Source: Orientia tsutsugamushi str. Boryong
GTDB lineage: Bacteria; Pseudomonadota; Alphaproteobacteria; Rickettsiales; Rickettsiaceae
Assembly: GCF_000063545.1 (NCBI RefSeq)
Contig: NC_009488.1
Span: 1,364,001-1,428,000, forward strand
Length of the DNA: 64,000 nt
Reading direction: 5' to 3'
A program made the position numbers and the translations under genes. The notes below the pieces were generated by a model. It did no database searches. It worked only from the letters and a program-made list of their open reading frames with translations, and was not told the DNA's origin. This document shows, piece after piece, positions 41,677 through 50,540 of the stretch. Every line of letters begins with the position of its first letter. Position 1 is the first letter of the stretch.

Positions 41677-42946
41677 TGGATTACGTAATATACACATTTG
41701 GTGGTGGAGATCTGTTATGGCATGTGTTTAATGGCATAGGCAGAGGTCTTTGCTTCAAATAGCGAATACTTCACTCCAGTGGGTCACTTAGCCTTGACTA
41801 TTGGTGGCATATGGGCTGCTACTAGGGCTATTTTTAGAGGAAATATCGGCATCTTTGCTATGGGAATGGTTTTTTCCATCGATATTTATTTTTACGCTGT
41901 TATTTGCCCCCAAATCTACTGTTTGGCTGAAGGATGAAGTATCAATGAGTGCGCCAGTAAAGGTTGATAATATTCCCATAAGTATTGCAATGTTTGCTTC
42001 TCTTTCATCGCAAACGAGTTACTTTGTATCTAAAATTGATGACTTTTTTGCTAAAAATGCTGAATTAGTCTTGTCTGAAGCGTTGAAGCTATATCAGGAT
42101 GACAAAGATATCATAAAACTAATTCATACAATCATTTACTCTGATAATAGACAATTTGTAAAAGCTTTTAGAAACACCGCTGTATCAGGCATTATAAGCG
42201 AAAGCGCGCCTGAAACTTCTGCAGGAATTCAATCTACTCTTGGAAAGAATATTACTTCGCTACAATATTTAAAGCCTGGAGGTAATTTTAGCATCAAGGA
42301 ATGGTTTAGTAATTCTGCTGAAACTGGATGGTTATTTATCACAGCTAACCCAAGTCAAAGAGCTACTTTACGCCCACTTATTTCAGCCTGGATAAGCATA
42401 GCTATCAAGGCTTTGATGTGTAGAAATCCTAATCATGATAACAAAAACATGTGGTTTATACTTGATGAACTTCCAGCTCTACAAAAAGTTTCGTCTTTAC
42501 CAGTTGCTTTAGCTGAAAGTAGAAAGTATGGAGGTTGCTTTGTTGCTGGATTGCAGAATATTCATCAATTAGAAGCAATATATGGTTCTGCTGAATGCGC
42601 TTCTATGCTGGATTTGTTTAATAGTAAATTTATTTTTCGAGTTAGCGATCAGGTTACAGCTTATAAATCAGCATTAACACTAGGTGAGGAAGAAATTATT
42701 GAAACTCAAGAGAACTTGTCATATGGATCAAATACTATGAGAGATGGAGTAAATATGAATAATGTTGAGCGTAAAAAGCTTTTAGTTATGCCATCTGAAA
42801 TTATGAATCTACCAGACCTTACATGTTATGTAAAGCTTGTTGGTAACTTTCACATCACAAAACTAACTATGAAGCTACAAAACTTAAATATAGCATATGT
42901 TTGGGGATATACATTGCTCAAAAAACTTAAGTTAGTGAATTATTAA
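41676..42946 (+). pseudogene. Chimera of traG 5' end and traD 3' end
   Basis: It starts as TraG (YVIYTFGGGDLLWHVFNG) and passes through two frameshifts near 41745 and 41900. It reads VWLKDEVSMSAPVKVDNIP and SIAMFASLSSQTSYFVSKID, still TraG-like. At about 42040-42060, without a stop, it becomes the C-terminal part of the coupling protein TraD: LQYLKPGGNFSIKEWF, MWFILDELPALQKVSSLP, YGGCFVAGLQNIHQLE. The last frame, 41801-42946, is open for 381 codons. A deletion fused the genes; the Walker A of TraD and most of TraG are lost. Confidence 0.75.
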
Positions 42947-42947
42947 T

Positions 42948-43859
42948 TCAAGAATTATCCATGCTAACTTTTAAATTAACCACTTCTTCGTTTGATAACC
43001 CAGTATTTTCAGCAATAAATTCAACTGAAAAGCCAGCTTTTAATAAGTTCCTTGCAAGCCCTTGTGCAGCTTCAGCTCTGCCTTTAGCTATGCCTTCATC
43101 AATATATTTTGCAGCAATAGTTCTCATAATATTACCTTTTTCTTCTTCAGATAAATACTTAGCCAGAATCTGCTCTAATTCTGGTTGCTGATTCTCTAGT
43201 AATTTAGTATCAGTATACCATAAAAATGATCTTAGGTAAACATAACCTTTTTCTTTATCAAGTATTAAAACATGTTTGAAGTTTATTAGAAACTCTTGCC
43301 AAAGCTTTAACATATCTCGTTGATGAATGTGTTTTAGCATATATTCGAGCATTCCGATATGCTTTTTCCTAATAATTTCATCATTCGACATACTTTGCAA
43401 ATCGACTAATTGATAGTCAGAGGTCATTAATTGCTTAGCTATCATTGAATCGGTAAATAAATCCCACAAATTTCTAGGTGCGTTGTAGACTTCTTTGCCG
43501 TTATAGATCACTAAATTATACACTAATGGTAATTTAGTTTTTTCTTTCTTATGCCTTTCGCACAATAACAATGTGTATCTCCATAACCGCAGAGCTGTCC
43601 AATAATCAACGGTTGATTGAGCTTCAATTAATATATAAATAAAAGCATTGCCATGCTTTTTGGTTGCAACTTTATAGACGATATCGCTATATTTTTTTAA
43701 CGATTCTTCTATATAACTTTCTTGCTCTACTTTTATTTTTGATAAATCTATTAAACTCTTGAAATCACTTGGTAAATAATACTCTAGAAATTCTTGTGCA
43801 GCCACTGGATCGCTCATGATTGTCTTTGCCAATGAATCATGCTTTAATTTTTTTGTCAT
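42948..43859 (-). CDS. Rpn-family recombination-promoting nuclease (PD-(D/E)XK)
   Basis: The 303-aa protein belongs to the PDDEXK transposase-like / Rpn family, common in Rickettsiales. It has the N-terminal HDSLAKTIMSDPVAAQEFL, then the nuclease core KKYSDIVYKVATKK with the Asp and YILIEAQSTVDYWTALRLWRY with the E-x-Q motif. The C-terminal tail contains AAKYIDEGIAKGRAEA and a helix with LLKAGFSVEFIAENTGLS. It is intact and opposite in orientation to the tra genes, two bases from the traD end. It sits between the F-type block and the Ti-type block. Confidence 0.85.
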   Translation of the reverse strand: MTKKLKHDSLAKTIMSDPVAAQEFLEYYLPSDFKSLIDLSKIKVEQESYIEESLKKYSDIVYKVATKKHGNAFIYILIEAQSTVDYWTALRLWRYTLLLCERHKKEKTKLPLVYNLVIYNGKEVYNAPRNLWDLFTDSMIAKQLMTSDYQLVDLQSMSNDEIIRKKHIGMLEYMLKHIHQRDMLKLWQEFLINFKHVLILDKEKGYVYLRSFLWYTDTKLLENQQPELEQILAKYLSEEEKGNIMRTIAAKYIDEGIAKGRAEAAQGLARNLLKAGFSVEFIAENTGLSNEEVVNLKVSMDNS

Positions 43860-43909
43860 ATTTTTCAGCCTATAGTTTTTTTTATAAAAAATGCTGCGTC
43901 ATACTCTGC

Positions 43910-45724
43910 CTAGTGTTTCAGACATAATCTTGGTTGTATATTAGTTTGTATGGATTTATTCTTTTCATTAAGTTTTCTTATTTCAGGGCTGATAATATTT
44001 CTAACAGCATATAATCCTTGAGTTTTTAATACATTATTGAAGTCATTTTTGACTGTACAGACTACTGCTTCCTTATCCTCTAGAACTTTTTCAGCTTTTT
44101 CAGTATTTACGTCATTTTTAACTGCTAGAATGATCTTTTCTTTTGAGGCAGGATTATAGTTTTGCAAATTTTGGGCTTCAATGGCACATAAGATTTTTCC
44201 TTCGACTCCAGCATGTTTAATGCTTAGAGCAGTTTCAATATTCTCTGTAAGAATTGTTATAGAAGAGTAGTCTGAATTTTGTTGAGCAATTTCAACAAAT
44301 GATCCACTAATTGTACCAACAGAATTTTCAGCTGCATCCGCTTTATTACATGTTTTTGAATTCAAGGCTAATATCTTAGCTCCAGTAATTTCATCTTTGT
44401 CATTTTTAACAAAAATAGTGAGTGCAGGCCAGGATTTTTGAGTCTCTTCATCAAAAACCATATTTGCTCTTAAATTAGGATTGTCAAAGATTTTTGAACT
44501 ATAAATTTCTGTATGATTTTCTAAAAATTTGTTGACTGTTGTTACTTCCGCATTAGCTTTTTCCTTTTTGTTATAGTCGTATAGGGGCAAAGATTTTGCA
44601 TATAATTCTTTAACGTCACTTTGATTAGGTATTTCAGATGATTTATTTTGTATTTCGTTCAATTTAATAAGTTTGGCAATTTCAGGTATTATAATCTGTC
44701 TAATAGCTTCAGCCCCATGAATTTGTAATAGGTCGTTGAAATCACCTTCTTGTGTTGGCATCACTTTTAACACCTTTGCTCCACTATTTTCGAGTGTTTT
44801 TTTCGCTTTATCAACAGTATTCATTGTTATAGAATTTTGTCCATCATTATCTGCCGCTATGATTATGTTTTCTCCTTCAAATGGTTGATAGTTCTTGAAA
44901 TTATGTATGCCAATAGCAGCGATAATTTTTCCATTAATTCCTGCTTGTTTTAGACTTAAAGCTGTTTCAACGCCTTCTGTTATAATTGTTATAGGCGAAT
45001 CATGTGGTGCCAATGGAGTAATTCTAACAAACGATTCGCTAATTTTGCCAAAAGCCCTCCTAGGGACTGAAATATCTGCCTTATCGCACGTTTGCGAATT
45101 CAAATATACAACTTGTACACCAGTAATTTTACCTTTCGCATTTCTTGAAAATGCTGAAAATGCTGGATAATTTTCATTCGTTTCTCTATCAAGAATTACA
45201 CTTGCTCTCAAGTCAGAATTCATTGTAAAACAATCAATTCCTCTATGTTGTTCAAGATATCTTTTTACGATTTGAACTTCAGTATTATTAGTAAAATATA
45301 ATGGAGAAGACTGATTATAAAAGTATTGAACTTTTCGAATTTTAGCTAGCTCATTTTGAGTGGCTTCTTTATGTACCTGCCGAGGATAAGACTCATTATA
45401 AGTTGACATTCCTACTATGCTTGTTAGATATTCCTTAGCTCTAACAAAATCACCGCCACGTTCTTTTCTGGCTAAGTCAAATAAATCTCCACCTTCGCCA
45501 GAACTAAAGTCATACCATTTTCCAGCATGCTTGCCACTAGTATTGACGACAATTTTCCCTTTATCTCCCCAACGTGTCTCTCCACGTCTTGATAAATGTT
45601 TATTAGGCTCTCCAAGCAAATCACATGCTATGGTTTCTGCATGAGAAGCTATTCTGTCTCTCAATTCTTCCATTAAATTATGATTGTTTGAATTATTGAT
45701 TTTATCAGTCATACAGAACCTCAC
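43910..45724 (-). CDS. Toprim-domain primase-like protein with duplicated toprim region
   Basis: 604 aa, related to the primase-type toprim proteins encoded next to or fused with rickettsial TraA/TraI. The N-terminus (RRGETRWGDKGKIVVNTSG, WYDFSSGEGGDLFDLARKE) is a primase-associated region. The first toprim domain has ITIITEGVETALSLKQAG (~250) and IIIAADNDGQN (~290). A second, similar block (~390-590) has ITILTENIETALSIKHAG and IILAVKNDVN, where the key EG and DND have become EN and KND. The better start is the Met at 45712 (MTDKINN). It is transcribed in the same direction as traA, 170 bases downstream of it. Uninterrupted. Confidence 0.75.
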   Translation of the reverse strand: MRFCMTDKINNSNNHNLMEELRDRIASHAETIACDLLGEPNKHLSRRGETRWGDKGKIVVNTSGKHAGKWYDFSSGEGGDLFDLARKERGGDFVRAKEYLTSIVGMSTYNESYPRQVHKEATQNELAKIRKVQYFYNQSSPLYFTNNTEVQIVKRYLEQHRGIDCFTMNSDLRASVILDRETNENYPAFSAFSRNAKGKITGVQVVYLNSQTCDKADISVPRRAFGKISESFVRITPLAPHDSPITIITEGVETALSLKQAGINGKIIAAIGIHNFKNYQPFEGENIIIAADNDGQNSITMNTVDKAKKTLENSGAKVLKVMPTQEGDFNDLLQIHGAEAIRQIIIPEIAKLIKLNEIQNKSSEIPNQSDVKELYAKSLPLYDYNKKEKANAEVTTVNKFLENHTEIYSSKIFDNPNLRANMVFDEETQKSWPALTIFVKNDKDEITGAKILALNSKTCNKADAAENSVGTISGSFVEIAQQNSDYSSITILTENIETALSIKHAGVEGKILCAIEAQNLQNYNPASKEKIILAVKNDVNTEKAEKVLEDKEAVVCTVKNDFNNVLKTQGLYAVRNIISPEIRKLNEKNKSIQTNIQPRLCLKH

Positions 45725-45893
45725 CTTCGCTAAATTTATTTGTATTTTTACCGTTTAAATGGTATAATATTTTTGCTGAGTGATTGTTGAGATAGTATTT
45801 CTGTTAACGAATCTCTCTAAGTTTCAGGACTTTCGCATTCTGCTTAGCAAAGTCGTATTTTTATTACCCTTGAGCTGCTCTATGCAGCTCATT

Positions 45894-48392
45894 TTACCTT
45901 CGAATACTAATTCTTGGATTTTGTTGTTCAGGCTTTGTGTTGATTTTTTCTGTAGTTGAAATATCGTTTGCGGTCTTTGTAGCCTTTAATTCATTATTTG
46001 GACTTATTTCTGATTTTCTTATATCATTAACTATATTAGGTTGTTCGATCTTAATGTCAGCTAATTGCTCTGGTTTTTTATCGTACTGATAATATTTAGC
46101 GTTTTTATGAAATCTGTCTCCTACATCAGTTACTATAGACTTAAACCAACCACAAATTTTACTTAAAATAGTTGGATTTTCTTTATTTAAATCTTCATTA
46201 GTTTTTAAGTTTATGCTTGCTGATTTATCATTTGGTCTGCTAAGCTGATTTATTAAGCTGTTAATGCTTCTAGTTGCTTCCTTATTGCAATATAGCTGTA
46301 ATTTCTCTATATGCCTTGTCATAGCTACGTATGAGCTGCTTATATTACTTACTCCATTATGTAAAACGTATACATCTTTTATAGAAGCTCCCTGGGCCTT
46401 ATAAACAGTACTTGCATAACCATGTTTAAATTGTATTTTGCTTGGGTCAAAACTCACATCTTGTCCTGCATCTGTCTTAGCTACAAATTCATTTTTATTA
46501 ACCGAAGTTAAAGTTGCAAATTCACTATTTTGTATTTGTAAATCCTTATCGCTTTTTTGAAATACAATTCGATCTCCAGCCATGTAGGACTCTTTCCTTC
46601 CAGCTATTGAACGCCTATATTCTGTGCCTTGTAGCGTGCCATTAGCTTTTAACAAAGATCTAATACTTGAATTAAGAATGTCTACCTCTTTATTACGTAC
46701 TGTAATTACCAATTTTTCATGTAGCTTAAACTTGCTTAGACTCCAGTTGTATCTTAACTTACTCATTGAGTCCTGCAACGTATTATCAAACTTAATACAT
46801 TTATTTTGTCTCAGTAATGTTATACCGCTTAAAATATTACTCTCAGCAAACTTTGTTGCTGCTTCTCTACTCCAGTTTTCACTTTGTCTTCGAATATTCA
46901 CTAAAACATGTGAACTGAAAATATTACTCAGCATCTCAAACATTCCGCCTCTTTCTATTGAAGCTAACTGCTTTTCATCTCCAGCAAGTATCAGTTGACA
47001 ATTATTGTTTCTAACTACTCTAAACAGCTCTGCATATTCTCTAGTAGCAACCATTCCAGCTTCATCTACTACTATTAACCTATTTTGCATAAAAATTTTT
47101 TTTTTCGATTATACAAAAATCCTTTTACTGTATAGACTTCCTTATAACCTTTGCTCCTCAGCTCTGATACCGCTTTATGAGTAGGAGCAAGTCCAATAAC
47201 ATTTTGTCCACGATTTGTTGCAATTTTATATGCTTTTGCTAAAACAGTGGATTTACCTGTTCCAGCTCTTCCTCTTAGTACTCTAACTCCACTAGTGCTA
47301 AGCAAAATATGCCTTAGAGCTTGTTTCTGTTCTTCACTAACATTTGCTAGACCTTCTATATCACTTTTAAGATTGTAAATATCGTTGTAATAAACTTGAT
47401 TATTGATTTTATTAGCTATTCTTATTATTCTTACTTCCTCGTCTCTAACATCAGTTGTAGTAAAATATTTGCTACTTTCACCATCATCATGATATAACTC
47501 TAGTATTCTATTTGAACTGAACACTTGCTGAACTAACATTCCCCTTTCTGTTAGGTCTGGTATATCTTTTACTGCTTTTTCAATATCCTGCTTAGTAAAA
47601 ATAGATTTGTAATGTGTTATAGCATCCGTTATTACATCAACATCCTTAATAATTTTTAAATTAGCCTCTTTACGTAACTCATTTTCATTTGCAACTTCAT
47701 TAATTAAACCCCTAATTCTAGTAGGGCCAATATGCTCTTGCGGTACTGCACTTATCTTATCAACTCTATTTGATAAGCCTAATTTAGCAAAATATGCATT
47801 AATTATTTCCTTCACTTTTTCATGAATCATCTCGGAATCTCGAATAACAAACTTTTTGCCATTAACTGTTCTGCATTTGGGGTTTAAATTTACTGCTTTA
47901 TCTCCTAAACCAGTTCCATCTTCTCTAAATCTTCTTGTAGTAACCAATATATGCGCATGCCAGTTTTTATCTCCTCTATGAGGCTTATGAATGTCTATCT
48001 GTACTCCAAGACCATTTTGCACCCATTCCCCCATTGCATCAACTATTTGATGAGTTATTTCTATTCTATGCTCTAAATTCAATTCCTTATCGTCTGGCAG
48101 TGCTATTACGATATCCTTCAATAGCTGACTGTTTCTTCGTTTTTCTGTTTGTTCAACCTCATTCATTAATTGTTTGGACATTCTTGAATTTTTGATTTAC
48201 ATAAGCTGGTATCAGCACTGTATGATATACGTTATCTTTTTTACAAGAGAAGTTATAACTTACATTTGTCTTCTCGTTTTTAACAATAGTTCTTGCATTA
48301 TACGCTGCCTTACGACAACTATCTCCTCCTTTGATTCTACTTAAAAATTCAATCCTTGCAAACTGTATTGCCATTTCAACTCCAATCCTCAC
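45894..48392 (-). pseudogene. traA: Ti-type relaxase/helicase TraA, in three frames
   Basis: Nicks the origin of transfer and unwinds DNA for conjugation. Frame 1 (48392-48159) starts MAIQFARIEFLSR (Met at 48374) with SCRKAAYNARTI. Frame 2 (48181-47075) has the MobA/MobL metal site NWHAHILVTTRRF, and the helicase Walker A GRAGTGKSTVL. Frame 3 (47090-45894) has Walker B VVDEAGMVATRE, AGDEKQLASIERGG and the late motif YASTVYKAQGASI. The first break is near 48170. The second is a run of ten A at about 47096-47105, where removing two or adding one restores the frame. Rebuilt length is about 830 aa. Confidence 0.85.
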
Positions 48393-48666
48393 CTGAGTTT
48401 CAGGTTAGCATGAGTTTTTTGATTTTGCCAGTACAAACTGCTTTTTTTAACACTCAATCGGCTAATTGGCACCCATTTTTTAGCAGTAAACTTTCAAGTT
48501 TACATATTGCGTATAAGCTTATTCTTTAATGAAGCTTCTAACCTGAATTCACGTTTTTTTGACTATAATTATTTGATGTTGGTTTGGCAGGTGCGGTTTT
48601 TTTCTTTACTGGAATTTTATTTTGATATATTCTTGCCTGATTTTTTTATCTTTCTGAATTACTAAC

Positions 48667-49121
48667 ATGGCAAATCTTATGCAGCAAAAAATTACTCTCC
48701 AACAAAAAAAGCTAAGCTAATCATGGATGAGGTTAACCTCAAAATCAAAGAACGTAAAATGCGTACTCGACGTCTTATCGAAATGGGTGGACTAGTCGCT
48801 AAGGCTAAGCTTGATCACTTACAGACAAACACTTTATTTGGTGCAATTGTTTCACTAAAAGAAACTTTAACACAACATCCAAATGTTCAGAATCATTGGA
48901 CTACAATCGGTAAAAATATTTTTGATAAGGAACAGCAAAATAAAGCTGCTGTGATTTTAAAATTTTCCTCTGAACCAGATGAAAACACTAAGCGCTACAT
49001 TCGCCTTCATGGCTTAAAATGGAATAGCTTTCGTCAAGAATGGTGCAGCAATGTTAAGGACATTGAGGCCTTAAAGAATGGCCTTCTTAATGTTCAGTAT
49101 AAACTTGAGCTTGTGTATTAG
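48667..49121 (+). CDS. traD: Ti-type conjugal transfer protein TraD (small)
   Basis: Small relaxosome-associated protein found beside traA, divergent from it. The 132-aa frame from 48723 has KERKMRTRRLIEMGGLVAKA, the family hallmark, then LDHLQTNTLFGAIVSLKE. An upstream Met at 48667 (MANLMQQKITLQQ) would lead into the same protein if one base were skipped at a seven-A run (KKAKLIMDEV), giving the usual N-terminal Gln/Lys-rich helix. Either the start is 48723 or the gene depends on slippage. Otherwise intact. Confidence 0.75.
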
Positions 49122-49208
49122 TTTTTTAATACTTATACAACAAACACAGCTTGATAATTCAGCTAATGTAATTTATAAACCAGGAGTGTAATGCAATTTT
49201 AAATATAT

Positions 49209-49787
49209 ATGGTGGTTATGCGAATCAGTGATACTAGTGATTCTATTCAAATCTTACCTAACAGCAATAATTTAGCTGAGCTAACAAAATTAGTTTACAA
49301 TTGTATATTTAACCATGGAGGTTATAATATTTTGTTCTTGCTTGGATGGAATAACAGCACATATCGATGCATTCAAGATAAAATTGTGCAGCTTCGTAAT
49401 ACTGAAACAGAAACAATTAGGGTTATACGTAGTACTCAAGATGATCTTCCTATATCCTTAGAATACTTTTGTGAAGACCAAAGCAAACAAAATGTATTAT
49501 ATACACAAGTAAGTTTTACTTTTAATACACTAAGATTAATAGTAGAGAAGTATTATTATGTATCTCTACGGTTCAAACCTTACAAATCTAGCCTAGCTAT
49601 TGTATACAATAGTCACAGTGAAAATTTACAGAAACAATTAGATGATTTTTTTACTCAACAATGCATGAATCACAATGAAAGTAGCAAATGCATCCATCAC
49701 AGTGAAAGTAGCATTAGTGTTTTAGATATTGATCAATTTAGAGATTTTGTAGGTGATATATTATTAATTGATGATCCAGAACGATAG
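49209..49787 (+). CDS. Hypothetical protein of the RAGE cargo
   Basis: 192 aa, no recognised family. No signal peptide or membrane segment. It has a mixed alpha/beta composition with a hydrophobic block YNILFLLGWNNSTYRC (~residue 40), and near the end a short internal repeat (CMNHNESSKCIHHSESS) where an NHNESSKC/HHSESS unit is doubled. The start GTG/ATG cluster at 49209-49218 follows GGAGTG. It is intact, between traD and the SpoT-like gene. Confidence 0.5.
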   Translation: MVVMRISDTSDSIQILPNSNNLAELTKLVYNCIFNHGGYNILFLLGWNNSTYRCIQDKIVQLRNTETETIRVIRSTQDDLPISLEYFCEDQSKQNVLYTQVSFTFNTLRLIVEKYYYVSLRFKPYKSSLAIVYNSHSENLQKQLDDFFTQQCMNHNESSKCIHHSESSISVLDIDQFRDFVGDILLIDDPER

Positions 49788-49864
49788 TATATGTATTTCA
49801 AGCAGCAATGCTCCATTTTGCAAATATATAATGCTATGTATGCTAGTTAGAAAAAGTTTGCATT

Positions 49865-50440
49865 CTAACTAGCATAAAGCTCACAGTATTTATTTAGCTC
49901 TATGGCAATCTCTGGTAGTTTAAGGTATTGAGCAAGAGGTATAAATTCTTGCTGAGTTTCAATGACGATTTTTTGTCTTTTTTCATAAGGTTTTATTGAT
50001 ACAGTCTGAATATTATGGAATCGATCGAAAAGCTTAATTAATAATAGTTCTATTTTATTTTGCCTATAAAATGTTTGAATCATTTCTCCAGAACTGATTT
50101 TTTGATTATCCTTAATTCTGGTGAGGTCTGAAACCTGTTCTGCAATATTATTACCAAATTCTTGACTTATTATTTCTTTGGTTAGTGTTGTGTCTTCGAG
50201 TGTATCATGTAGTATTGCTGTAATAATTGTATCAGTTTCAAAGCTGTAGTCTGATACCATATAAGCTACTTCTAATTGATGTGTGTAGTATAGTTCTCCA
50301 GTATCTCGCTTTTGCTGACCATGATATTTTTGGGCATAAAATATAGCTTTTTCAACTTTATCAAGATCAATTTCAGTATTAAATCTTACGTTGGTTTCAA
50401 ACAGCTTATTTAGTAAGCTTTCGCTATAAAAGTCTATCAT
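49865..50440 (-). CDS. Stand-alone (p)ppGpp hydrolase domain, SpoT-like
   Basis: 191 aa, containing only the HD hydrolase part of RelA/SpoT proteins. It shows VEKAIFYAQKYHGQQKRDTG and YYTHQLEVAYMVSDY (metal His). The HD motif ILHDTLEDTTLT (~residue 75) and LLIKLFDRFHNIQTV (~130, with the conserved D-x-x-x-N) follow. There is no synthetase, TGS or ACT domain. It should degrade the alarmone and so favour growth (inference from family). It is frequent RAGE cargo; a 73-aa second copy lies at 57539-57760. Intact, following a HATPase protein gene on the same strand. Confidence 0.85.
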   Translation of the reverse strand: MIDFYSESLLNKLFETNVRFNTEIDLDKVEKAIFYAQKYHGQQKRDTGELYYTHQLEVAYMVSDYSFETDTIITAILHDTLEDTTLTKEIISQEFGNNIAEQVSDLTRIKDNQKISSGEMIQTFYRQNKIELLLIKLFDRFHNIQTVSIKPYEKRQKIVIETQQEFIPLAQYLKLPEIAIELNKYCELYAS

Positions 50441-50540
50441 TTTTCATCTCTAAATAATCTTTAATAAATTATACAATAAATTAAACTTTTTATATACTTC
50501 AATCTCAGATAAAAACTGTAAAAGAAGCGAATTAATTTGA

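Noticed and set aside
44895-45170. Open plus-strand frames inside the toprim gene
   Set aside because: Shadows of a long, motif-bearing gene on the other strand.
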